Shown: positions 33,496 to 46,248, counted from the first letter of the stretch. The stretch: 64,000 nucleotides of DNA from Hydractinia symbiolongicarpus (GCF_029227915.1 NC_079875.1:30088501-30152500); one strand, 5' to 3'. Translations and numbers: made by a program. Notes: generated by a model from the letters alone, not told the origin.

Positions 33496-33547
33496 AAGAA
33501 TAGCACAGTTGAACAGAAAGTCGTCAAAGTTAATTTTAGGAAGATAG

Positions 33548-33610
33548 GGATGTCTAGTTTCTGCTGATGACCGTCCGCAGACCTCTTCGAGGTGACCCAG
33601 CTAGACATCC
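33548..33610. repeat. 63-nt compound stem-loop
   Basis: The outer stem GGATGTCTAG/CTAGACATCC is perfect (33548-33557 with 33601-33610); inside are ACCTC-TTC-GAGGT and CTGC...GCAG hairpins. It resembles a structured 3' UTR element of a non-LTR retroelement, as the flanking tandem repeat and the downstream (TAAA)n tail suggest. Confidence 0.7.
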
Positions 33611-33975
33611 AGGGTATTTAGGTTCAGAAATATGGGTCGAAACCTACCTGTTCTGTTCATCTTTTTAAATGTGTTGTGTCCTTTTTATTTTTTTATATTT
33701 TTTTAATTAATTCCTTGTAAAAAGGGAGAATTGTGCTTTTTGAGGCATGTTCTATAGAGGAGTACAACCTCTAGCTTATTTCCAAAGACCTAACAGGTTG
33801 AGTTCATCATTGCGGTGGCTTGCCAACTCTTTGTAAATTATTTTCTTTAAAACGTTAAGTCGACATAATATTGTCGACCTAACGTCACTGTCGACCTATA
33901 GTCGAAACAGTACGACGAAATGATGACCTAATCCCCATCTAATAAGTAAATAAATAAATAAATAAATAAATAAAA
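33611..33975 (+). repeat. putative LINE/SINE 3' end with (TAAA)n tail
   Basis: It contains a hairpin ACGTTAAGTCGACA/TGTCGACCTAACGT (33852-33885) and ends in about seven TAAA/TAAATA units (33948-33975), a common tail of CR1/RTE-type retroelements. No coding remains. Confidence 0.45.
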
Positions 33976-36900
33976 TGTGATCTCTGCAACGACTTTTGTG
34001 TTGAAATGTGCCATGCGTCTTTTAAATTCAAGTGAATTTCTGAAAACAATGACGTTGACACTGTGGGAGAATTGTTTGCTGTACTTTACTCAGTGTTTTG
34101 ATAAAATACGTTTGGACAGTGTTTGGTGAAACCTGTAGACGCAGGAAAAAATGGACGATAAGAAAATTTAAAAGGTTTCTTATCAAATTCAGAATTGAAA
34201 GATAAAATTGAAACCACAATTAAAAAAATCTGAATTTAAAAAACCGTACTCAATTCCTAAATTTATTTTTAAAGGGCTTAATATTCAAAATTGAAGAATC
34301 TAAGGTGAGTCAATTGTTAAATAGATGTGGGTTTTTTTTATTTATTTTTTTTTGTTCTATCGGAGTTTGAATTTTCTGTTACTTCTTTCATTACCAACCA
34401 CGTCTATATATAGGCGAACAAGGAAAAAAGAGTGTTTCGAAATAAAGAGTGTTACGGTACTGCATACGTTAAGACCACTGGATTTACAACAGTATTGACT
34501 TTCCTTGTATGATTTTGCTACCGCTACTCATGTTACGTAAAAACAACTATTTTTTTGACCTCAACAAAGAGTGACCATCTAAATATGTTCTTGCGAAAAA
34601 AAACTGTAAGTAAAATTTTCACATTATTTACTTGACAAAGTGCTATAATAATAAAAAGATTATTCTTAAGCGTGCTTTTCTAACATTATAATAACCTCGC
34701 ATGCTTTCATCCCAAGCGTACGTTTTTAGTATAATGATTTTTCGCTTCTGTTATAACTACCCAGTAATGAATTGATAATTCCATTGTATCTTTTCATGTA
34801 TTGAATTCCTAAGACGGTTACTCGGATGTCCCACGGCAATTCAAGAAAATAAATTAAAATCTCGTGACTACTGGCCACTATAGATCGGTTTCTCTGAAAA
34901 AAGACTCGATTTTCTACAAAATCAAACTGTTTTTGCCGTAAGTTTGATAACATACTTCTCTTTTTTCAGGAACACAAAAAGGAATATGTATAAAGCTGAA
35001 AAGGTATTAAAACAATGCACATCCGACCTCTGCTAAACTTCAGTCGTTCTTATAAAAAACACTGACCCAACTTGTCGCTATATCAGATTACATTCAGCGC
35101 AGTGATGTTTTTCTTAAATTAACGATTACCTACGTTTTGCACATGCTTTGATAGACTTTTTTTGCGAACGACATTCATCTTACCGTCGGCACATCATAGC
35201 TATGTATAGGAGATGCACATAGACAAAATTTAGCAATATTTAATATTAAACACGACTGGGCGAAGTGTGATGACAGCTTTTTATATTAAAAATTTTTAGA
35301 ACTTTGATGATGATTGTCCACAACCGTCTTTTTCAGACAGTATTACAATATTAACATCGCATGCTTTCCGTAATTATAAAATTCATGTTTCTATATCTCG
35401 TAAAAACATATTTCCCAAGCGTAAGTTTAATGGTTTTTCGCTTCAATTATAACTACCTATTAAGGAATTAATAATGACCTTGTATCTTGTATCTTGGGAA
35501 TTCATACCGCCATTACTTTTTAAGAAAATTAACCAGAGCTAATTAACCAGAACGATTTTATTCCACGCCTTGTCGAGATAAGCCATGTTGAGCGAGAGGA
35601 AAGAGTTTCTTACCGATAAGAAAAAGAACATGACTGGGTAAAAAGTTTATAGTAGACGATGGTAAGTTGCGTTTTTACTGATTTAATATCTATTTTTTCA
35701 TTTCCCTGATCCAAAGAACGGTGTACCTGTTTTAATTTATTTATAGAGTGACAAAAGAAACCTCAGAAGCAAGAAAAGAAATTATGTCACACTGAAGGAT
35801 GGTAAGTCGAATTTTTACAATTCGAACAATCTTACAATCTTTGTAAGTTATAACTTGCTATATCACTTTTTTAGTTTGGTTTACCACCATTTTATGGAAA
35901 GGTGGAAAAAGCAATTGTGGGAGCCCAGAAGAGGTTGGAATCGACGACCTGGATTGCTGTATGTGATATTTTTTTACTTTTTAATATAATACATATCGTG
36001 TGCTATAAAACCGTGCACGCCCGCTACCCGCTAAACAGCAAACTGCAATACACTCAAACATATAATTACCCGCGTATTTAGGACAGATTTAAGTATTGCG
36101 GGCTCCTTGCAGGCTATGTAGAATAGAATCATTATGTGCCGTTTTTATGGCTGTCAAATACTTAACCCCCTTTATTAAATACCAACCTGCATTACAACTC
36201 CAGAACAATTGTGCATATAGCTGGTCCTACAAAAATAAAAAATTCACTTTGTATATTTGCTTATCCGTTTTGCAGCGGAATTGATCTAACGTGAAAACGA
36301 TTGATGTTAACATTTTACCCAAATCAACATGTGAATGTGTGAAGTCGCCTGTTTCTGGAGCTCGAATCAGTAAAATATCAAACTCACATTTGTTCGCCTG
36401 CATAAAAAAGACCACGAACTTACTTTCGTCACTTAATCATTGATTCCAGACAATATTCCTGTAGCAACTTGCAAGAGGACATGGACAATGTTTTCTTACA
36501 ACGTGACTTGACTTTATACAAAGTGACGTACTGGGCAATTCTATAAAAAGCATTTCTAATGCTATAACATGATATCAAACGTTACATCAGAACATAATCA
36601 CTTACATTTGTTTTTTTGTCATTCCGTTGAAGAAAGTAATTTTCCCGTTGAAAAGAATTTTCCAGCTTGCTTTAACCCCAATCTAGTAGGGTCTAAAAAT
36701 TTATGCAAGCACATAATTGTTGACGCCTATTGCTAAAAATAAAATCATTGCATTGCACATTTACATTTCAGACTAAATATCATGGAACGAATGAAAATAA
36801 CAACGACTTAAATTAATATTTTAAAACTGCGTTAACCAGGTGAATACATCCGTTTTAAAAAAACATGTTCCGTTATCAAAGATACTATTGAACTTTCTCT

Positions 36901-36998
36901 GCAACTGCTCGTTTAAAACGTGTGATCCTATACATTTTTTGATCAGCGTTTCAACAATGGAATCGGGTAATTTTTGAAAAATATTAGGCACAGATATT
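33976..36998. other. 3-kb AT-rich interval without a supported gene
   Basis: Two exon-like pieces on the plus strand, 35746-35799 and ~35872-35962, have GT-AG borders and an open joined frame, but there is no partner exon in phase and no recognised content. Confidence 0.35.
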
Positions 36999-37104
36999 TA
37001 AACAATAACAAATAGCTGATAAATTAATTTCTTTTAGTTACTAGAAAACCAATAAACAATAACAAATAGCTGATAAATTAATTTCTTTTAGTTACTAGAA
37101 AACC
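36999..37104. repeat. 54-bp tandem duplication
   Basis: Two adjacent near-identical copies starting TAAACAATAACAAATAGCTG at 36999 and 37053; the first carries two extra bases at its end. Confidence 0.9.
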
Positions 37105-39760
37105 CATAGTATTGAATCCAGGCCTTTTGCTTGTGTAACCGAGTTGTAGTTTTACAAAAAGAAACTTGTATACAACATATACGAACAAAGTTTTTGAAAT
37201 GCAGTCCGCGCGTTTTGTGTTTGTTTTAAACACACAAATTTTCTCGACATTAAACAGATTGGTTTTCTGTTCATGGATGCTTCACTTTTTTAAAGCATTT
37301 TTAGGTGAGAAAAAATTATTGTTTGTTTTTAAAATGTGAAAATGTGTTGTTTCTTATGAACAAAAATATTTTTTGTGTAACATTTGTGCAATTCTTAATC
37401 TGTAAACTTTATTTATCTTGTATTTATTTAGATAAAAATATGAAACAAACGAAATCGTGACATCAAAGATCCATTATATGGTCAATATGGTAATATGTTA
37501 CGATTACAATTTTACATCAAGAATTATTGGTACAATGTTAACCAGTAAGGAAATTTGTGCAAGCGTTACATTACCACGGAATTTTTGAATTCAAGATCAA
37601 TTAATGGCGTATTAAACAGCGACCAATTTGTTAAGCTGTATCAGAGTCTTTACGTTACGATTATAACCTGGTTTGATGGAAGTGCTCTGTTGTTTAATGC
37701 ACACACGTTTATCAAAAGCAAAGCGATTTCAAGTCCTGCTTGCCGTATGATAATTGTGCGAAATAATTCAGATTCAAGTCATTATTGCTTCGCTTACACC
37801 ATAAGTCATGACGATATTTAAATAGAGTTTTGGTGTTCGATAAACAATTCTCGGTTATTCTGATGTCACTTCAACATTTTACCATGACAAATGGTTTGGT
37901 CACGCTTTGTAATAAATATCAGAAAGTAACGTAATTGTTCTCCACGAGTTAAAAATAAGTGTCTGTCTGGGACAAAAAAGTGAATGTGTTTATTTTTTTG
38001 AAACGAAGTTTTTGTCCCAAACCAACTAAAAATTAGTATAATTATTCTTTATTAGGAGAGCACTTTGTGTTTTTTCACTATGCTTTTCAAACTTCTTTTG
38101 CAAAAAGATTTTTAAAAGACTTCTAGGCAAATCTGTCCACGTGACATACAACTAGTAATTTATTATATATTAGGAAATGTATTTCATAGATATGCTTAAT
38201 TTTCGAGAACACCATCCGTGAACTGGAATAATTGACAATCTGATAAGAGCGTCTTTTTGCACTAAAAATTGCAGCGAACATAAAATAAACAACGCTTGAC
38301 GCGCTGACTGCAATTCACAAACATGTAATGTAGTAAGCAAGTAAAAATAAGATAAAGAAAAAAAGCTCTGGCATCGAGGTTGCTCACAAGCTTTATTATT
38401 CTATGTTTATAAACGCTCAACCAAAAAATCTAAAAATATAAATATGTGCAACAAAAAAAAAAATAATAAAAAACTATGAAATATAAATATAAAATGTCAA
38501 AAAAAATCAAAGGCGTATAACAACCGTTACGTAAAAGCGGAATACGCTAAAACTATATAATTGGTTCATCATTAAAAAATACAACATTTTTCGTTACACA
38601 ATCAGCTATTCAGTCTATTGCATACGGCTGCTATTCCAAAGTTATACATAAAAAAACAAATCATAATTAGTAGCTGAAACACAGAAAAGAGAAATATAAA
38701 CATTTGAATCATTTGGTATATTGTATATCTACCAAAATATTTTATCCAAAATATTAAAAGAACAGAGCCAAACTTATAATCAAGGTTTTAGGTTTTTGGT
38801 AAGGACATCAACACTGAATCACACAGTCTGTAGTGTTAAAAACAGTAACAACGAAAAAATTACTTTTTACAGTTTATGTAAATTCTTCTCTAGGATATAC
38901 ACGCTGTTTTTATAACAACCGTGTATTTTAGTTTCAGCCTCGATGTTCTGAACTTCGTCCTGAAAACATATAATAACTTTAAAAAAAAGCATGCTATAAG
39001 TTACTATAGCTAGTTAATGGCAATTCGGCTGCATGTAACGGCCCATTGCTTGGACAAAAAAAAGTTCAGTTCATTTGATATACAATAAAAAAAGTAAACT
39101 TCTAATAAATTTTGTGCGTCATACAAATCTTCATATTTAAAGACAATTAATTCTGATATATATCACAACCAAATCTCTGTATAGGTTACCAATGGGTTTG
39201 TTTACAAAAGAGAACAGCCTCGATGTTGTGTGATGTTGTTTTTACAGGTAGCTTAGCTACTATGGTTACATTTAGGATTAAACTAGCATTTATTACTTAA
39301 TACTCAGTAAAATAGGTCAAGTTTAAATATTAAACTTTTTCGCTATAGCATGAAAGGACAAGGCTGAGTCTTTTAACTGGGTTAAAAGTCAAAACTTAAA
39401 GAGGAATTACATCACATTTTTTAAGAATTACTACACATATTTGAGAACACCTGCAGGATGATGCATTGTTCATCAAGTTACCCCATATGGCTAATATGGA
39501 AGATTTCTTCCTAAAAAGCATCACAAACTTTTTTCATGTGGATTACTTTTACATTAACAAAAATTAAAAATTTGAAGTTAAACTTTTGCGATTTTGTCAT
39601 TCATTAGTTTTCAAATTTCTCGCTGGAAATTTTTAATTGTTAATGTCTCACAGTAACTTCTTTGTTCTTATCCTAATGTTAAAACATAAGCTATGCAACA
39701 ACTTTTGCAGGAAAATAAAAAACACATCAAGAGAAAAAGTTTGTTATCAAAATATTATAA
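37105..39760. other. 2.7-kb AT-rich interval without a supported gene
   Basis: The 88-codon frame at 37555-37821 has no recognisable features. Nothing else found. Confidence 0.4.
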
Positions 39761-40270
39761 ACTAGTCGATAAGGCCCGTGGAAAAATCCACTTAGGCAGG
39801 ATAACAGTGAAAAACAACCGTCGTTTAAATTTTGCTGACATCAGCAGAGACCTGTGAAAACACATAAAAAAATTTCAGAAATATGTATAACTGTTGCATT
39901 CATCGTATAGATCTTAAAACGCTGATCAAGAAAATGTATAGGATCGTGTACTTCTGACAAATAGATTCAGAGATATTAGGGTTTGAAGGTTTTTTGGTGA
40001 CGTCATCAACCCGTCCATTCCGAAACAGATCGGGGAGCCAGGTTTGGGAAACTTACCCAAATTGGTCGCAGGTGGTCCCTAGTTACCTACGCAGGAGATG
40101 ACGTGAGTAATTTCCACCCGTTTCCAAGTTATTTAGCCTTCAATTTAAAAGTGCAATGCAATGGCTTCACGAACAAATTTATAGACGAAGTTTTGTAGAC
40201 TTTATCAAAGAAATTTTATCCACTTTGCAAAAGTCACAGACAGACAGAACTGGTGTATTATTATAGAGAT
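39761..40270 (+). repeat. ACTAGTCG...CCCGTGG repeat family, copy 2 (long)
   Basis: It starts ACTAGTCGATAAGGCCCGTGG and ends CACAGACAGACAGAACTGGTGTATTATTATAG. About 510 bp, with an internal part of its own compared with the short copies. Confidence 0.7.
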
Positions 40271-40849
40271 TAATTTCAAACCGATTAGTCCCTGCAGTAA
40301 TTTTGGTGTCAGTGGTATGAAAAACTATGCTAAATCTATGCAACAACAAACTTATTTAAGGAAGATTTAGCTCTGAAAGAAACGGCTAGATACTCATTAT
40401 ACACACAAGTTCATTTCTCTACTAAATAATCTAAACAACGCACCTGTTTTCTTTTACTTCTCAGTAGATAGCTTGCTAGCGTTTTCCTAATAAAACTCCA
40501 ATGATGATGAGTAAACATTGTTTGAAATAACTTTTTCCAGAGTTACTTCTTTGCTGCGCATTTCTTTTTTCAGTTGATAAACAAATTGTTTCCGTTAGAT
40601 GCAGCGTGCACGTTAATCTGGGGGTAAAATTAAATTATTCTATCTATAACGACCAGCGGGGCTTTTAAAACAAAAAATAAACAAATAGAAACATTTAAAA
40701 ATAAAAATAAAAATTTAGTATTAATAAAATAAAAAAAAGAATTTTATTTTTTGAAATAACGAAATAAAAAGAATTAAATGTTTAAATAGTAACCCTGATT
40801 TGCGTCTTTTTTAACTTAATAAATTTTAGCGTAACGCATGGACACCGAA
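40271..40849. other. AT-rich spacer
   Basis: No recognised features. Confidence 0.4.
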
Positions 40850-41070
40850 GGTTACCTTGCAACTGGCGTCTACGCACGGGGCGTCAGCTGTACCATTAGG
40901 TAAGCTGGTGACTTTGCACGCCACGAGAAACCGAAGGTTACCTTGTAACTGGCGTGCACGCACGGTGCGTGAGCTGTAACATTATTTTGAGTCTTGTTGT
41001 TTGTGACAGTACGGTATTGTGTTACAATAGGCAACGCACTGAGCGTCAGCTGTGACTGCAGGTCAACTTG
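40850..41070. repeat. GC-rich repeated motif cluster
   Basis: ACCGAAGGTTACCTTG[CT]AACTGGCGT..ACGCACGG.GCGT.AGCTGTA occurs twice, near 40850-40898 and 40930-40980, and a shorter GCGTCAGCTGTGACTG...AACTTGTAACTG version follows at 41044. It stands out from the AT-rich surroundings. Confidence 0.65.
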
Positions 41071-41127
41071 TAACTGTAGAACCCTGTACGTGTGCTTTTC
41101 TCCGCTTCTGTGTTATGTTAATGAACG

Positions 41128-41500
41128 ATTTTGCAATATCGAAAATAAATAAAGGCATTTCAATAATGTTTTTTGAAAATAACATTGGCCCAGCGCATTA
41201 TCCATGATCATTAAGGAAGCATTAGTACGGGAATAAAAAAGACAAAGTACATTGTTCCAACAATTTTTTTGAATTTATTATATTCTTTAAATGCGCATTT
41301 AACAAAGAATCACACTTAACTGTACTATAAGTCATTAAGATATTATAAAGTAGACTTTTTAATTCGCCATATCGAAAATAAAAGCATTTTAGTAATGTAT
41401 ATTGAAAATAATATTGCCGGAGCGCATTAATCATGATCATTAAGAAACCATTAGTACGGGAATAAAAATAAAAAGTACATTGTTCAAAAACGTTTATTGT
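41128..41500. repeat. diverged direct repeat, two ~135-bp copies
   Basis: ATATCGAAAATAAA...GGAGCGCATTA..CATGATCATTAAG...CATTAGTACGGGAATAAAAA...AAAGTACATTGTTC occurs at about 41134-41256 and 41370-41490, offset ~235 bp. The second copy runs up to the 3' end of the minus-strand gene. Confidence 0.75.
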
Positions 41501-41552
41501 AATAAACTACACCTATCTTTTTCATAAACACAACATATTATTCTACTTTTTC

Positions 41553-42369
41553 GTTTTCTTTTTCTTTAATTTTTTACTTGGAGGAGTTGGGGAAAGCTCC
41601 CGTTCGCAAGTTTTATAAAGAATTAGTATCCTGTGGTACATCCCTCAAAGAACAGGAAGCAAACTGCAAACACAGTCCCTCAAGGTAATTATCTGTGGTC
41701 GGATTCCCATAAAAGCTTTCGAATTCGGGAATACATTGTAGCATGTTTGCCTTTATCCATTGAGGGTGGGTTAACGCAAACCTTGATACACTGTAATGGG
41801 TGCTTAGACTATAAAGACAAGCACCCAGCTTCCTCAACACCCTAGCATATTCAACTACATAGGCATCTTCCGTAGTGAAAAATTCTCCCAACTGCTTTAT
41901 CGCATCACGTACATCTATTTGCGCACCTTTGTGTTTCGAATCGACAGTTTTTAATGCGTCTTGCACAGTATATAAGTACCGCGCAAAGGGTTCTAAATAT
42001 TTCGTCCTCAATTTTTCTTGCAAATCGGCAAAAGTAGTTATATTGTTGTGGAGAGATGACGCTGTTTCTGATAATACGACGCTTGGTCTACATAGGAACT
42101 CACAAGACTGAGTTTTCAAACGAGCTTTGAAAACGTCATCTGATAAGAAATTGTTGTCATATGCTTTTTCGTACGGACAAATAAAGTCTTTAAGGAACTC
42201 TGTATGATATCTAAAAAATATAAAAGTAAAATTTATTTTAAAATCATATTTTAAACATCATTGCAATGCATAAAAAGCAACATATAACGTTATTACAATC
42301 ACAACTTACCCCACGGCGAGATTTTCTTTATTTTTTGTTGGACCGTTTTTGAAGGACGGAGCGTATCAT
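41553..42369 (-). CDS. hypothetical multi-exon protein with basic C-terminus, probably frameshifted
   Basis: Family unknown. The main exon starts at 42210 after a TTTTTTAG acceptor; the annotated open frame from 42119 ends at 41613. The predicted protein is mainly helical, without transmembrane segments. At the C-terminus the frame closes at DTNSL*, but one base over it continues to a stop near 41553 with a proline then lysine-rich end (SPTPPSKK followed by lysine clusters), which looks like the original nuclear-localisation tail, so I infer a 1-nt frameshift. A 60-bp upstream exon (42369-42310) has good splice borders, but in the matching phase it begins with TGA. Direct repeats lie just downstream. 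Confidence 0.4.
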
Positions 42370-43354
42370 CTAAATAAATATAAAATGATGTTTTAAAATG
42401 TCAATGATTCCATTACATAGATTTATATCATTATATCATGTACATAAAAACACTTACCCTGACGCTCTGCTCTTTTTTTAAGACATGTTTGAAGAAAATT
42501 AAAACAAATGTTTTTTTGCCAACAACGAAACTTTTTTTATACAGTTTCCTAAACTAATATGCACGCTCAAATTTACTCTTAAGTATGTTTGAAAATAAAA
42601 AATGATTATTTAGGGAAAATATAATCACGCCCTTAAATTTACTCTTAAATAAAATTGAGGGTGAAATAAATAATTAATTACAAAATAAAAAGTACTTATT
42701 CTTTCTTAATAAGAAAAAAATATTTTATTAAAAGTAAAGCGGAACATTTTATGAAAAGATGTAAATCCGTATTTATTAGTTCATTTTTTTTACTTGCAAG
42801 TCTTGGATAAAAATACTACGTATTTCTGTTGTTTTCTTTTTCTTTTTCTTCTTCGTCTCTAGTAAATTTGAGTAATCATGGTCATCATTCTAAATAACCA
42901 CAGGTTCATATTTATTAGTGCGAAAGTTAGTTAGGTATATTATACAAAGTATAACCTACCTGGTCGTCCTACGAGCTGTTCGTGTTTGTCCAATCTAAAT
43001 TGAAATATTATATAACAGCTGCACATAATTTTTATTCGATCAATACTTCTTACAAATTTACACTAACACAAGTGGAAGATACTTGCACTTCACGCGTTCC
43101 TTGTTGCTTTTTAAATTGCTAAAATGGTTTTTCAGTTTGATGAAATTGCAACTTTCTGTACTGTAAAAGTAGTACTATCCTTTTACACACTTTATATCAT
43201 GTAACATTTAACTTATATCAAGCATAGACAAAAATGACTGTCTTCTTTTATCGCTTGTGCTTGTGTTCTTGGAATCAGGTGTACCGCTAGTATTGTTATA
43301 TAATTATTCAAGGATAGAGTAGATTTAAAATCTTTTCACTCGGGTTTATCTGCC
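42370..43354 (-). other. AT-rich region with small exon-like pieces on the minus strand
   Basis: Pieces at ~42995-42961 (TTTAG acceptor, GTAGGT donor) and ~42898-42800 (acceptor TTATTTAG, then a lysine-rich KKKKKKK stretch) have splice-like borders, but their phases do not join cleanly. They may be terminal exons of the gene at 43355-43917. Confidence 0.25.
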
Positions 43355-43917
43355 CCTCCAGCTTTCCAGTATCGTCGAGATGAAAATGAACATACTTCGC
43401 TACCTTTTAATGCAATGCAGCCAGATACATGCTCGCACCTCTACTCATCATATCATTTATGTATTTGTCAAATCTCTCTTCGTCGTTTTCATCCTCTTGT
43501 ACACCAGTTATCGCAATTGCAGCATTTTTGTATTGCATACTGGTGGCTTTGTGACCATCAAATTTATTATTAAGTGGTAAAATGGCGTCATTAATGTTGG
43601 TGACCATGTCAAAGGTAAATTTCGAAATCGGTTTTTTATAAACGATGGTAATTTTGATGTTGCGACTTCCCAATTTAGGGCGAGCGTTGCTGCCAATTCG
43701 GAATAGGCCACGGATGGCCTGTTTAGCCATTTACATGTAAATGTAGGGAAATGATCAAAAAATGACACAGCTCTTTTGGTACGACGCGACATCTATAAAT
43801 ATGTAAAAAGAATGTAAATGTTGCAGTAAATGTTATAATTAATGGCAACCTTTTCATATAACTAATTTGTAAAAAACGCATTACCTTTAAATGTTTACGA
43901 CGACCAATATCAATCAA
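43355..43917 (-). CDS. hypothetical two-exon protein, frameshifted
   Basis: Unrecognised family. Exon 1 ends with DIGRRKHLK before a GTAATG donor near 43888; exon 2 starts with ATG TCG CGT CGT (MSRRTKRAVSFFDHF) near 43792 after a TTTATAG acceptor. After a frame change the frame 43730-43407 holds the bulk (GLFRIGSNARPKLGSRNIKITIVYKK and an acidic QEDENDEERFDKYI), and a second frame change at the end gives SSRRYWKAGGADKPE before a stop near 43355. Two frameshifts in such a short gene suggest decay. Confidence 0.35.
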
Positions 43918-45404
43918 GTGACTACTGACTTGAATATTACACGCTGCTTTTATACTTTACTGAAATCCCTGGAGATATTAACATATAGAGGATATTTGTT
44001 TTTTTAACTGTATGGTGGAGAACTGAAACATAAAATTGAAGTTTTTTATCTCGACGGTGAAGGCATATAACATACGTCACAGTAAATGTTCCGCACGGCC
44101 CCCGAGTCCTGAAACCCAAGCATATGCGTATTAACCCTATTTTGTATGGGGGGGGGCATAAAGTGCCCGCGGCATTTTCAAAGTCTAATAACTTTTAAAA
44201 TACTGGATGAAATTACCTGAAATTTTGTGACTTTTCCTGAATTTTATTGGTCGGAAAATAAAAAACATATTTCCAAAAATTGTCTTGTCAATGTCACTTT
44301 GTCTTTTTTGACAGGTGGTCATATCAACTTTTTATTGTAGTGCTAATGATAAATGAAACTAACCAGTTGTATGAATATGGGATTATATATGTGATAGTGA
44401 CAAAAAGTCATCATACAATATTGACATGCATACTGTGTAATTTGCAGACCGAAATATTGGTACTTTACAGACCAGAATGTTTGTAATTTCCTATTTCTCT
44501 ATTTCTATTGTCATATGAAAACGTCATAGGTCATTTTGTCCCATGTCAATCCAAATTGTCTTTACTGAGTAGCTACTGACGTAAGTGCTAATAGATATAC
44601 AAAGTTTTATTCCATGACAGGTCCTAACAGTAAGGTTCTCAAATATAGGTTTTTCAAAAAAATCGATCGATTTCCATTTTCTCCTTAGAGAAATCTTTTG
44701 TCTTTATACCACCTGTTAATGTTTCTAATAATATCTTACATTCTTATATTACTTTTTTAATGACTAGTACTGTAAACAGTTTTAAAAAAGATAAAAAAAG
44801 AGAATTTCCAAGAAAAACATACTTTCGTCAACCGTTGTCTTATTATGACGTCATCACTTCCTGTGATGACATGTCAACCTAAATATTTTGTCACTAATTA
44901 AGTCACGACATATTGATGCTTCTTTGTGCCAAGTTTCGTCATTTAAAACCAAACCGAACAAAATAAAATTAAATATTGGTACTTTATCATCGTTTTACAG
45001 AAAGTGCATTTTGAATGTTTCCTAGTACTATCCGCTATGTAGCCGCCATAACCACTACCTCTTTTTGCTATAATCCTGTCGGACAGAAGAACAGTTTCAA
45101 GTGAAATAATTTCTTGTTTATACCAACATTTTATTTTGTCAATAAAGTTGAACATTTGTCTGGCAAATAGTTGTGCTTCTACCGCTATGGACATTGACAT
45201 TATGGCACTGTTTTTTTATGCTAGCTAGCTAGCTTGCTATATGTTATCTAAGTTACATTATTATTTCAGCTAAGTAGGCAGTTTTATGCTAGCTACCTTT
45301 AGGTGTAAGTAAGGCTATACTAATGAGCTTTGTTTCTTGAAAATGACCTTCCGATCAAAGACCCTTGTTTGAGGTGCCATATGTCCGAGAAAAGGTCACG
45401 TTAT
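43918..45404. other. AT-rich interval with one dispersed repeat
   Basis: 44125-44275 is the second copy of the TTAACCCTAT repeat: TTAACCCTATTTTGTATGGG, then CATAAAGTGCCCGCGGC and TTTTCCTGAATTTTATTGG. No gene supported; the frame at 44943-45200 is unrecognised. Confidence 0.5.
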
Positions 45405-45655
45405 ATTAGACAGAGTAACCCATGATTCACGTGGCCAAAACTGTAGGCTGAGCTCATTTGAGCTACGAAAGTCGTGTAAGCACAGCATTCGCTCAACTAG
45501 ACAACCACCTAAGATATCAATCCTATTCTCATGCTGAGCGCTAAGCAGAAAGAATAGATTCACACTTTTATAGTCTCTGGCATGACTCAGCTGGAGTTTG
45601 AACCCAAGACCTCCCGCACTGGAAGCGAACGCGCTACCCCAAGGCTATGAGTTGG
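45405..45655 (-). repeat. tRNA-derived SINE
   Basis: On the minus strand the 5' end carries a box A-like TAGCGCGTTCG (from 45637) and a box B-like GGTCTTGGGTTCAAACTCC (from 45612), spaced as in a tRNA-type RNA polymerase III promoter. Behind it is an unrelated body with TTCTGCTTAGCGCTCAGC. No cloverleaf can be formed, so it is a retroposon rather than a tRNA gene. Confidence 0.7.
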
Positions 45656-46248
45656 TAAATTTAATGGAATGTATGAAACAACATAATCAGAGCTAAGAAA
45701 TATCCCATTTAAAACTGTTATGTGACAAAACAAACGCCAAAAGCATAAAGTGTTTTTGATACATTGCCTGTTCAGAATCCAGTATTGAATATCATTATAA
45801 ATTGATTTTTTCTGAAAAGTTAACTAAACCCAACTGACGAAGGGTTAGTTAATATTAGAAAATGTTCGCTACACAAGAACATCTTTTGCAAACCAGACTT
45901 CGCTGTCGAAATATCCCAATCAGTTTTCTGAAGAATTTCTGAACACAAAAACAAATCTGATTTCCTTTCCTTTGTAATAAGCCCAATTCTAATTGTTATC
46001 AATTCTTTGGTTGTGTGTAGAAGAGTTAATTTTGATAACTTATAAGAACTTCTTTCACTCCTACGCAAATAGTAGATCTAATATATCCTTCTGGGATTTC
46101 GGAATACTCCACACCGATAGGTAAATTTTCCAAAAAGTTCGACAAGGATACAATATGGCATTTAGGTGCTGAAGAGATGCTGGTGTGGTTTCATATGCAT
46201 TTATTTAAGTTCGTATGCTTTGCTCAGTGCATCAACAACATCGATATT
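45656..46248. other. AT-rich spacer
   Basis: The 82-codon minus frame at 45820-46068 has no recognisable content. Confidence 0.4.

Noticed and set aside
33548-33610. Hammerhead ribozyme around the CTGATGA at 33572
   Set aside because: No GAAA follows on the same strand, and on the opposite strand the bases at the cleavage position do not fit; only a stem-loop is supported.
35746-35962. Small two-exon gene on the plus strand
   Set aside because: Borders are GT-AG and the join is open, but there is no start, no partner exon in phase and no homology.
45590-45655. Possible tRNA gene
   Set aside because: Boxes A and B are present but the sequence cannot form a cloverleaf or an acceptor stem; a SINE explains it better.
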